Below, in pieces: positions 19,191 to 25,712 of a stretch of DNA of 25,712 nucleotides. The stretch comes from a virus: IMG/VR virus record IMGVR_UViG_3300034073_001648, positions 1 to 25,712 of that record. The stretch is one strand, 5' to 3'. The translations under genes and the position numbers were made by a program. Each line of letters begins with the position of its first letter. Position 1 is the stretch's first letter. The notes below the pieces were generated by a model. That model did not search any database and was not told the DNA's origin. It was given only the letters and a program-made list of their open reading frames with translations.

Positions 19191-20984
19191 TTATTGACAT
19201 GCTAAACATTCATCCCCTTCTGCAATTGCTTTCATATCAATTTCTTCAATTACTTTTCTCTCAATCTGTTTTGACACTTTATCTGCCTTTGCCAATTTCT
19301 CTGAACGGCAGTAGTACAATGTCTTGAGGCCTTTCTTCCATGCTAGAAAGTGTGCAGCATGTAGATACTGGACATTTACATCTGGCCGAAAAAAGAGGTT
19401 AACGGATTGCGCTTGGTCAATGTAACTCTGTCTGTCAGCTGCGTGCTCCACGATCCATCGTTGGTCAATCTCCATGCTCGTTTTAAATACATCCTTGGTC
19501 CACTCGTCAAGGAACTCAAGGTGTTGAACGGATCCATCGTTCGCAATGATACTTGACCAAATGTCTGAGTAATCGAGGGTTGTGTCAGCATTACATTTCT
19601 CCTGAATTATTTTGTCGAGGTATTTGTTTTTGTTAAGGAAAGCTCCCGATAGTGTGTCTTGCCTATAAGCATTAGCACGATAAGGCTCAATAGAAGGACT
19701 TGTGTTACCCATGATGATTGAACTACTAGCATTAGGAGCAATTGCCATAACATGGCTAAAACGCAGGCCAGTACCAACAGCATCGGGAGCTTCACCTCTT
19801 TCTGCACCAAGTTCTTTATTTGCAACATTTAATTTCTCTCTTATGTTCTTAAAGATTTGTAGATTTCTAGACTTTGCTAGTGCTGACTCAAATGCAACAT
19901 TATTTTTCTGCAAATAAGCATGGAAACCAAGAGCACCAATACCAATAGAACGCTCACGGGTAGCAGAATACTTTGCACGATACACAGAATTAGGTGCTTT
20001 ATCAATAAAATACTGTAGAACATTATCGAGCATCTCTGCAACATCTTTGAGGAATAAATTATCATTTTTCCATTCATCATAGTATTCTAAATTGACAGAA
20101 GACAAGCAACAAACAGCTGTTCGTTCTTTATCTGTTGGTAGAATAATCTCAGAGCACAGATTTGATTGTTTGATACTTAGACCAAGTTTCTTTTGAAACT
20201 CAGGCATTTCACGATTACTGGTATCAATGAAGTGTAGATAAGGTTCACCAGTCTGCATACGAATCTCTAGAATTCTCTGCCATAGTTCTTTTGCAGGTAC
20301 AGAATCACGAACACTACCATCGTGTGGGTCTTTTAGATACCATGTATCATCTGCATGTGGGTCTTTCATACACTTTTCAATTAACTGCATGAAGTCATCT
20401 GTAATGTTGATGCCATGGTGTAGATTCAAGCAACGCATATTCTGGTCGCCTGTTGGTTTTCTCATTTCTAAAAAGATAAGAATATCGGGATGAGATATAT
20501 CAAGGTAAGCAGCATAGCTACCACGCCTGGTCCTACCTTGTCTATACGCAAGACTAGACGCATCATATGTGCGAAGATGAGGCATAACACCAACAGACTT
20601 ATCATCAGCGGATCTGATACCAATTCCAATTCCAACACCTCCTCCTAACATTGACAACCAATTTACTTCTGAAAGGGTGTCAACAAGGCCCTCAGCAGAG
20701 TCGTCCAAATATGGCAAAAAGCAAGATATAGGAAGCCCACGCTTACTCCTACCATAAGATAGAATAGGAGTGGAATAGCTGAGCCAATGTCTACTACTAT
20801 ATTCATAAAGTCTCTGAGCATGTCCAGGATTTGATCCAAAAGCCTTTGAAACATATGCGAACCTTTCTTGTGGAGAGTTTTCATCTTCTCTCATGTAACT
20901 TTCTCTTAATCTTTTTTTACCTAGTTCATCAAATAACGAATCTCTAGTGAAATCAACGGTAATGCCGTGAACTATGTCAGCCAT
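19191..20984 (-). CDS. nrdA: Ribonucleotide reductase class I, large (alpha) subunit
   Basis: 597 aa, about 160 shorter than E. coli NrdA, with no N-terminal ATP-cone, so overall dATP feedback may be missing. Catalytic parts are present: C88 (LPISCFLP), NLCSE at 275-279 (with the radical Cys277), C292/C293 (VCCLSSVNL) and the C-terminal swing-arm pair C593-x2-C596 (ECLACQ). It makes deoxyribonucleoside diphosphates together with NrdB. CTGGAG precedes the ATG. It lies between thyX and the aldolase gene in the same operon. Confidence 0.95.
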   Translation of the reverse strand: MADIVHGITVDFTRDSLFDELGKKRLRESYMREDENSPQERFAYVSKAFGSNPGHAQRLYEYSSRHWLSYSTPILSYGRSKRGLPISCFLPYLDDSAEGLVDTLSEVNWLSMLGGGVGIGIGIRSADDKSVGVMPHLRTYDASSLAYRQGRTRRGSYAAYLDISHPDILIFLEMRKPTGDQNMRCLNLHHGINITDDFMQLIEKCMKDPHADDTWYLKDPHDGSVRDSVPAKELWQRILEIRMQTGEPYLHFIDTSNREMPEFQKKLGLSIKQSNLCSEIILPTDKERTAVCCLSSVNLEYYDEWKNDNLFLKDVAEMLDNVLQYFIDKAPNSVYRAKYSATRERSIGIGALGFHAYLQKNNVAFESALAKSRNLQIFKNIREKLNVANKELGAERGEAPDAVGTGLRFSHVMAIAPNASSSIIMGNTSPSIEPYRANAYRQDTLSGAFLNKNKYLDKIIQEKCNADTTLDYSDIWSSIIANDGSVQHLEFLDEWTKDVFKTSMEIDQRWIVEHAADRQSYIDQAQSVNLFFRPDVNVQYLHAAHFLAWKKGLKTLYYCRSEKLAKADKVSKQIERKVIEEIDMKAIAEGDECLACQ

Positions 20985-20999
20985 AAAATACTCCAGTTA

Positions 21000-21656
21000 T
21001 TATTGTTCTACGAATTCTTTTGCCATGGGAAATACCTTGGCAATTACTTCAGCGCAGGCCTTTGCGACCTCTATGTGTTCTTTCTGTGTTCCGTTGCCAG
21101 AACGCAATTGTATGTAGTGGATCCATGATCTAAGTGTGCCATTCATGTATAATCTTGATACTGTTAATCCTTCAGGTAATACTGCACGAGCTTGTTCTTT
21201 TGCAATTCCGTTTTTGATTGCCCAATCATATTCTCTTTTTGCGGCAAATAAAACTCTTTTCTGAGCTCTTTCCCATTCAATCTGTAACATATTGTCATCA
21301 GTTTCAATACTATTTTGACGATTCTTCTCGTCTTGTAATCTTGCCTCACGAATTACAAAATCCAAGTCTTTTGTTGGGTCTGCGTATCGTTGACTAAACT
21401 CTTGAAACGAAAATGAACGATGCCTTAACATTTGTCTTGCAATATCTCTTGTTGTAGTAATTTCCAAACACATATTTACCATTTCTAATGGTGAAAAATG
21501 GCAATTTTTAATCAAATAACGAACCAATTTTTCACTCGTTTCTCTATTATTTTGATTACTTGGATTTGAAACTCTTGCACAAAACGCAACCAATTCTGTC
21601 ATATTTTCTGCAAAATATTCTGACGGTTGACTATAACTAATCAATTCTACTTTCAT
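21000..21656 (-). CDS. thyX: FAD-dependent thymidylate synthase
   Basis: 218 aa. The ThyX motif RHRSFSFQEFSQRY is at 78-91 (RHRxxSxQExSxRY). A second conserved region near the C-terminus (RSWIHYIQLRSGNGTQKEH) binds FAD and substrate. It makes dTMP from dUMP using methylene-tetrahydrofolate and NADPH, without needing dihydrofolate reductase. Its ATG follows the primase stop by 1 nt. With the nrd genes it completes a dNTP-supply set. Confidence 0.95.
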   Translation of the reverse strand: MKVELISYSQPSEYFAENMTELVAFCARVSNPSNQNNRETSEKLVRYLIKNCHFSPLEMVNMCLEITTTRDIARQMLRHRSFSFQEFSQRYADPTKDLDFVIREARLQDEKNRQNSIETDDNMLQIEWERAQKRVLFAAKREYDWAIKNGIAKEQARAVLPEGLTVSRLYMNGTLRSWIHYIQLRSGNGTQKEHIEVAKACAEVIAKVFPMAKEFVEQ

Positions 21657-21657
21657 T

Positions 21658-22689
21658 CTATACCTTTTTCCAAAATGTAAATCTTGTTTGCGCTTCTAGA
21701 CCTCTAAATGTGTTACTACTTATAATACTTTCTATTTCATCAGGTGATAAACCATTCATTACCATCTCATTTATATCTTTTCCTTGCATGTGATTAGGCC
21801 ATATTACAACAAAATGATCGGATCGTATTGCATCCTGCATCATCTTCACGATTTCTTTATTCCTGGGTTCATTGTCAAAGATCAAAATCTTTTCATTTGC
21901 ATTAACCATTTTTGCCGTTAATGAAAGATTGGCATCACCACTTGCAAGACAATTATTTAGAAAAAGAGAATCTAGAGGGCCTTCTACTATCTTTACAGGT
22001 TTCATTAGATCAACTCTATCCATACCATATATCAGTTTATCTTCTGCATCATTTGTGCGAAGAGTGACATATCGCAAAGTCTTATCACTAGTTTCCAATG
22101 CACGACCAGACACAGCAATCAATTCATTATACTCGTTATAGAATGGAATTACAAGCCTTGCATCATCATATAATTGTTTACCATGATCAGGTACAAGTGT
22201 CGTAACGAACTGATTATAATGCTGTGTAAAGAGTAGTTTGTCGTAAAATTTTAGTGGAATCTGCCTTTTTGTCGCATATTCTAGGCAAAAATGTCCACTC
22301 GGTAGTTTACTAAGCCACTCTGCGTGTTCGAAGTATGATTTCTTTTTGAGTTTGTCAAATCTTGTTGGTGTGACTTGTAGTATCTTGGAAACTGTGTTGG
22401 AGTTATTGGTTTCACCAGATTTGAATCTGTCGAGTACATACTCTTTATATAGAGATGGGTCGACATGTTTGACAAGGTTACCCACATTTGTTCCTACTCC
22501 ACAATTATGGCATTTATAGAACAAATCATTAATTTTTTGGTAAACATAACCACGAGCCTTTGTTAAGTTCTTTTTCGAATCACCACAAATAGGGCAACTA
22601 AATTGGTAAGTATTTTCCTTCTTCTGCTTGAAATTACGCAGCCGAGAGGAAACTAAGCGGATGTATTTATTATCAATGTGTAGAGACAT
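21658..22689 (-). CDS. T4 gp61-like DNA primase
   Basis: 343 aa. The N-terminal zinc-binding domain has CPICGDS (C32, C35) and CHNCGVG (C60, C63). The central Toprim part has IVEGPLDSLFL (E236 and D240) and LIFDNEPRN (D272), with GKDINEMV towards the C-terminus. It makes short RNA primers for lagging-strand synthesis with a hexameric helicase, which is not in this window. First gene of the operon. The promoter at 22698-22726 places the RNA start 2-3 nt before the ATG, and no ribosome site is visible. Confidence 0.88.
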   Translation of the reverse strand: MSLHIDNKYIRLVSSRLRNFKQKKENTYQFSCPICGDSKKNLTKARGYVYQKINDLFYKCHNCGVGTNVGNLVKHVDPSLYKEYVLDRFKSGETNNSNTVSKILQVTPTRFDKLKKKSYFEHAEWLSKLPSGHFCLEYATKRQIPLKFYDKLLFTQHYNQFVTTLVPDHGKQLYDDARLVIPFYNEYNELIAVSGRALETSDKTLRYVTLRTNDAEDKLIYGMDRVDLMKPVKIVEGPLDSLFLNNCLASGDANLSLTAKMVNANEKILIFDNEPRNKEIVKMMQDAIRSDHFVVIWPNHMQGKDINEMVMNGLSPDEIESIISSNTFRGLEAQTRFTFWKKV

Positions 22690-22697
22690 AGTACCAT

Positions 22698-22726
22698 AAT
22701 ATAACAGAAAATCAAGTTGAAGTCAA
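22698..22726 (-). promoter_or_regulatory. Sigma70-type promoter for the primase/nucleotide operon
   Basis: TTGACT (22721-22726), 17 bp, TATATT (22698-22703) on the minus strand, preceded by GC. The start would be near 22691, so the primase mRNA would carry a leader of only 2-3 nt. It sits in the 38-nt gap after the coiled-coil gene. Confidence 0.72.
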
Positions 22727-22727
22727 G

Positions 22728-23210
22728 CTATTTTAATAGCATACCGATAATATCCGTATTAATGTGCCCAAGTGCAAAACCGGTTGCAATTGCCACTCCT
22801 AATATCAAATATTTGTAGTTCTCTATTCTACTCAATATTTCATTAATTTTCAACTTATTTTTGGTCTCATCATTGCCTTCATGATTTTTTAATTCATTTC
22901 TTAAGGCATCTATTTTATCACCTAAATGTTTTTCGGTAGAATCAATTTTATCATGTAATTCTCTAGTTACTGTAGTAATTCTAGAGTGTAATTCTTTAAT
23001 ATCATCTTTCAATTCGTTTTCCGTTTTTGTATGGATATCATGCTTTTGATCATGCAAAGATATCATTCTCAGTAAATTACCATTCAACTCTTGAATTTTA
23101 TCAATTGAATCAGATAATTTGTTAGTAATTGTAGTTAGTAGTTCATTATCTTTTTTGAGAAGACCTATTTCCAATTTTAGGTCATGTAATTTTGTCTCTT
23201 CTGGATACAT
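22728..23210 (-). CDS. Coiled-coil protein with C-terminal membrane anchor
   Basis: 160 aa. Residues 5-130 are a long charged coiled coil with heptad Leu/Ile (LKLEIGLLKKDNELLTTIT and the repeated HDKIDSTEKHLGDKI). One membrane span follows at about 133-150 (YLILGVAIATGFALGHI) and a short tail. The layout resembles XhlA-type lysis-associated proteins and other tail-anchored phage proteins. It directly follows the outer-membrane spanin gene, so a role in lysis is possible but not shown. Confidence 0.6.
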   Translation of the reverse strand: MYPEETKLHDLKLEIGLLKKDNELLTTITNKLSDSIDKIQELNGNLLRMISLHDQKHDIHTKTENELKDDIKELHSRITTVTRELHDKIDSTEKHLGDKIDALRNELKNHEGNDETKNKLKINEILSRIENYKYLILGVAIATGFALGHINTDIIGMLLK

Positions 23211-23212
23211 TT

Positions 23213-23602
23213 CTATTTACCTTTTTCTGATGACTTTGGGGGCTCATAGTAATTTTTATATTGTAATATAATTGTTCTCTGTTGTGCAATAAAATTACGC
23301 AATTCTGCCATTGTTATTGCCAACGATTCGTACCCGTCATCAGTCAAGGCAAACAAAACTAAATCTGTGTTTTCTTGGGTTAATTTTTGCCAAACTTGTT
23401 CGGCATTTTGTGGTGTTATTACTACCCATTTAATTTCCCTACCCTTTAATGGAGTAGGATCTGCTATATTTAAAGGTGTCCTTTCTACTTGTTTTGTTTG
23501 TATCTCTATTGGTTTAACTTCATCTCTTTTAAACCATGATAAAGCAGAGCAACCACTAATTAGGGGAACTATAAGCAGGATTAATAAGTGATGGACATTC
23601 AC
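23213..23602 (-). CDS. Outer-membrane spanin lipoprotein (Rz1-like)
   Basis: 129 aa from GTG 23602, with GAGG 6 nt upstream; an in-frame ATG at 23644 is possible but gives an overlong n-region. The signal peptide ends in a lipobox ISGC (C18), so it should be a lipoprotein. The mature part has REIKWVVITPQNAEQVWQ and a helical ELRNFIAQQRTIILQYKNYY. It begins inside the 3' end of the inner-membrane spanin gene, the usual nested Rz/Rz1 arrangement. The pair would fuse inner and outer membranes at lysis. Confidence 0.75.
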   Translation of the reverse strand: MNVHHLLILLIVPLISGCSALSWFKRDEVKPIEIQTKQVERTPLNIADPTPLKGREIKWVVITPQNAEQVWQKLTQENTDLVLFALTDDGYESLAITMAELRNFIAQQRTIILQYKNYYEPPKSSEKGK

Positions 23603-24029
23603 GATTGGCCTCTGTTGGTGTTTTAGCGTTTTTTTCTTGTTCATTGAGTGGGGCACCTGACGCCAATTCCATACACCTAATTGCATTTTGGGTTCCACGA
23701 TTCACAAGTCTCTCTACTACATTTGGTTTCTCTGATGCCAGAGCACCAAAATCTCTTTTACTAAATTTTGTTGTAAGTGCTTCTTTATCTTTACTTAATT
23801 GTTCTTTTTGTTGATTTAATTCATCATTTATTTTTTTGATGGCTTCAATGTCAACTCTCATTTTTTCCATCAGTTCATGCTGATCTTTTATTCCTTGCTC
23901 AAGTTTAGCATTATTTGCCTGTGATACAGCAAGATCAGCTTTTAAATTTGTTACATGAAAAAACCCACCAGCTAATATTAGTATGATGATGAGGTATATA
24001 ATTGGTTTTACAAATGCAAGTGGGTTCAT
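23556..24029 (-). CDS. Inner-membrane spanin (Rz-like)
   Basis: 157 aa. An N-terminal membrane anchor (residues 8-26, KPIIYLIIILILAGGFF) is followed by a periplasmic coiled coil (30-90). A conserved C-terminal part follows: RDFGALASEKPNVVERLVN, AIRCMELASGAPL and NRECPSL. Two Cys (C119, C145) could form a disulfide. This arrangement is typical of i-spanins of Gram-negative phages. Its partner lipoprotein gene starts within its last 50 bases. ATGA overlaps the upstream gene. Confidence 0.8.
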   Translation of the reverse strand: MNPLAFVKPIIYLIIILILAGGFFHVTNLKADLAVSQANNAKLEQGIKDQHELMEKMRVDIEAIKKINDELNQQKEQLSKDKEALTTKFSKRDFGALASEKPNVVERLVNRGTQNAIRCMELASGAPLNEQEKNAKTPTEANRECPSLINPAYSSPN

Positions 24030-25591
24030 TTTGGTTTTCTTGTGAACATGTTAAATGGAATAACTTTTTTCTTGTTCTTCTTATTGATACCTGGTTCACC
24101 TTGATCGCCAATTCCAAGACCTGCAATCTGACCACCACCAACATTGTTGACTGATACTCCACCAACCATTCCACCAAATTCTTCAGGCATTGATGCTAGT
24201 TTTCTTGCATCTACATTAGGGAATGATCTGGCAACTTGTGCTGCATAGTATAGTTTATCATGTCTTTTATCATTCTTTCTCTTTAAGAGGTCTGATAATG
24301 TTTTCTTGGCTTTATCATATTCATCAGAATGAATGTGTGGACTCAAAGCTTTCATAATTCCAAAATCTTCATCTAACTCAACTTCTTCATTCAAACCCTC
24401 TTTGCCAGGTGGCTGAATATTGTGTCTTGGTGAAGAGTTACCAAATGCAGATGATGTCTTGACTTGTTCAGAGAATAAATGCACTCTTTTGTGACCTGTG
24501 ACACTACCTTTTGTATCTTTTTGTGGAACATGTGCATGATAATGGATATATTTGTCACCTGTTGGGGCTCTAGACACTTCTAATCTTGTCTCTGGGTCTC
24601 TAAGAAGATTAGATACTTTAGATTCGTGTGGAACTTCTACTTTTGATGTGATACCTGTCTTTGCAGTACCATTTGTTGTTACTTTAGAATATGGCATTGG
24701 TGGTGTCTCAGAAGGTTCATCGTCTTTACCACCAGCATTTAAATAGTTATTCAGTAAAAAGTCTTTTACTTTTTGATGACCCTCAGGGCCAGAATTGATC
24801 ATGCCCTGTAGATGATCAACTATATGATTTCTTATTCTGGCGTGACTATCACTCTTTATCTTTTCATATTGTTGATGAAAGGCTTCATGTTCAGGTTTAG
24901 GCGATATAGGTTTACTCTTGTCACGATTGATTCGATTGCCACTTAGTTTTCTTAGTGCTTCTTTCTTCTCATTATTGGTCATTGAAGAAAAACCAGGCAT
25001 AATTTTGTTTACATGTTTGTGTAGGTCATCATGTGCTTGTTGCCATAGTTTAGTTGTTGAAGAACCTAGCGCAGCATCCATGTGTTTGGGTGATGGATTT
25101 TTGAAACCAATATCACCTTTTGCTTTTTGTGTAGACTTGAGTGAGATGCCATGGTAAATCATCTTACCAGTTTTCTTGTGCCTTAACCCAATTGTAACAT
25201 CAGAAGGATTTAAAAGACCACTATCTTTGTGTTTACCTTTTGTTGCCTTTTCAATAGCACCATCTACATTTGTATGATGGACTTCTACCAGTTCATGATC
25301 TGGATATAATTCTCCCAAATGACTTTTAATTCTTTCTGCCTGTGCGAAACCATGATTCTTACGATTCTCTAGATCGTCTTTACTCAACCTTGGAGATGCA
25401 GTATCATAGACAGATTTAGCTCTAGTTAATGTTTCTTGATTTTCTGGTCGTTTGAAATGTTTTGGGTGCAGATGTTTATGTATCAAAGCAGCTGCAGCAA
25501 TAGTTTCAGTTACAGCACCAACTGATTGTTGTGTACCTTGTCCTGAAACTTTTTCTTCTTTTTCAATTAAAAATTCTGTGAAACGATTCAT
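24026..25591 (-). CDS. Probable head-packaged internal protein with nuclease-like segment
   Basis: 521 aa. The N-terminus MNRFTEFLIE resembles the first ten residues of the ADP-ribosyltransferase and ends in L-I-E, a T4 prohead-protease type site. Residues 24-40 (VTETIAAAALIHK), PSDVTIGL (129-136) and YHGISLKST (146-154) resemble a restriction-type PD-(D/E)xK nuclease core, although Ser replaces the middle acid. Residues 190-395 are basic and His-rich with low complexity. The C-terminus has LNEEVELDED, further possible cleavage sites, then a GGVSVNNVGGGQIAG and GEPG tail ending PFNMFTRKPK. That tail resembles C-termini of structural proteins in T4-like phages. Packaging and nuclease activity are inference. 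Confidence 0.6.
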   Translation of the reverse strand: MNRFTEFLIEKEEKVSGQGTQQSVGAVTETIAAAALIHKHLHPKHFKRPENQETLTRAKSVYDTASPRLSKDDLENRKNHGFAQAERIKSHLGELYPDHELVEVHHTNVDGAIEKATKGKHKDSGLLNPSDVTIGLRHKKTGKMIYHGISLKSTQKAKGDIGFKNPSPKHMDAALGSSTTKLWQQAHDDLHKHVNKIMPGFSSMTNNEKKEALRKLSGNRINRDKSKPISPKPEHEAFHQQYEKIKSDSHARIRNHIVDHLQGMINSGPEGHQKVKDFLLNNYLNAGGKDDEPSETPPMPYSKVTTNGTAKTGITSKVEVPHESKVSNLLRDPETRLEVSRAPTGDKYIHYHAHVPQKDTKGSVTGHKRVHLFSEQVKTSSAFGNSSPRHNIQPPGKEGLNEEVELDEDFGIMKALSPHIHSDEYDKAKKTLSDLLKRKNDKRHDKLYYAAQVARSFPNVDARKLASMPEEFGGMVGGVSVNNVGGGQIAGLGIGDQGEPGINKKNKKKVIPFNMFTRKPK

Positions 25592-25712
25592 TTAATTTTC
25601 CTTAGAGCGTTTGCTATGTTCATGTCAACTTCTATGCTTGAAGACATTATATCACATCCTTTTATACCTTTTACTACATTTGGCATTATATTGAGAAACA
25701 ACAAATATGTTT
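25588..25712 (-). CDS. C-terminal part of an unidentified protein, 5' end outside the window
   Basis: The frame is open from the window edge to a TGA at 25588 that overlaps the ATG of the internal-protein gene. Visible residues include YLLFLNIMPNVVKGIKGCDI and SSSIEVDMNIANALRKIK. An ATG at 25686 could start a 32-aa protein, but the frame continues upstream without a stop, so a longer gene is likely. Not recognised. Confidence 0.55.
   Translation of the reverse strand, partial: TYLLFLNIMPNVVKGIKGCDIMSSSIEVDMNIANALRKIK

Noticed and set aside
1-25712. tRNA genes, CRISPR arrays, insertion sequences or attachment sites
   Set aside because: None could be recognised by reading; a tRNAscan-SE and repeat search would be needed to exclude them fully.

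Overview
The window is a piece of a tailed-phage genome with a T4-like core, read almost entirely on the minus strand. Diagnostic genes are a T4 gp61-type primase, class I ribonucleotide reductase (nrdA, nrdB), thyX, phoH, two GIY-YIG endonucleases, an Alt-like ADP-ribosyltransferase, tail-fibre-type proteins and a spanin pair. The DNA is AT-rich. A BPSL0761-type protein, the 'ALRQAIEQAEKQEPAA' family and a spanin of a type I associate with betaproteobacterial phages suggest a myovirus of a Gram-negative host, perhaps a freshwater betaproteobacterium. The host is inference; the phage and Gram-negative assignments are firm.

Layout, from high to low coordinates (the direction of transcription). 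(a) 25712-22728: a possible head-packaged protein, an overlapping inner/outer-membrane spanin pair, and a coiled-coil tail-anchored protein. (b) 22726-14042: a sigma70-type promoter, then one long operon: primase, thyX, nrdA, class II aldolase, LpxH-like phosphoesterase, small exported protein, glycosyltransferase, nrdB, tiny membrane protein, exported thermonuclease, zinc ribbon, GIY-YIG protein, phoH. (c) 14017-12343: a mobile GIY-YIG endonuclease behind its own late-type promoter, a 35-aa gene whose start lies in an RNA hairpin, a phasin-like protein and two small unknowns. (d) 12346-5930: two further sigma70-type promoters feed more than 25 tightly overlapping small genes, including a HELVH metallopeptidase and a GGQ release-factor-like protein. 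(e) 5917-3294: a late-type promoter and a compact tail-fibre module. (f) 3239-1385: a near-consensus sigma70 promoter and a chain of microgenes, several from the MNERI...EKFAELIV...FGVE family. (g) 1353-1: a late-type promoter and the ADP-ribosyltransferase with two small downstream genes.

Early-type units (TTGACA/T, 17 bp, TATAAT-like, often preceded by GC) and late-type units (NATAAATA, as in T4 and cyanophage late promoters) alternate on one strand, so read-through from early into late genes is expected. Several promoters sit so close to the start codon that the mRNA should be leaderless or nearly so. Many starts given here are internal to the longest open frame. They were chosen because an ATGA or TAATG overlap with the upstream stop, or a Shine-Dalgarno sequence, fixes them. 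More than a dozen short genes (18 to 58 aa) fill gaps between larger ones.

No tRNA, rRNA, CRISPR array, integrase, origin or convincing intrinsic terminator was seen. No stretch over 300 bases lacks a gene.
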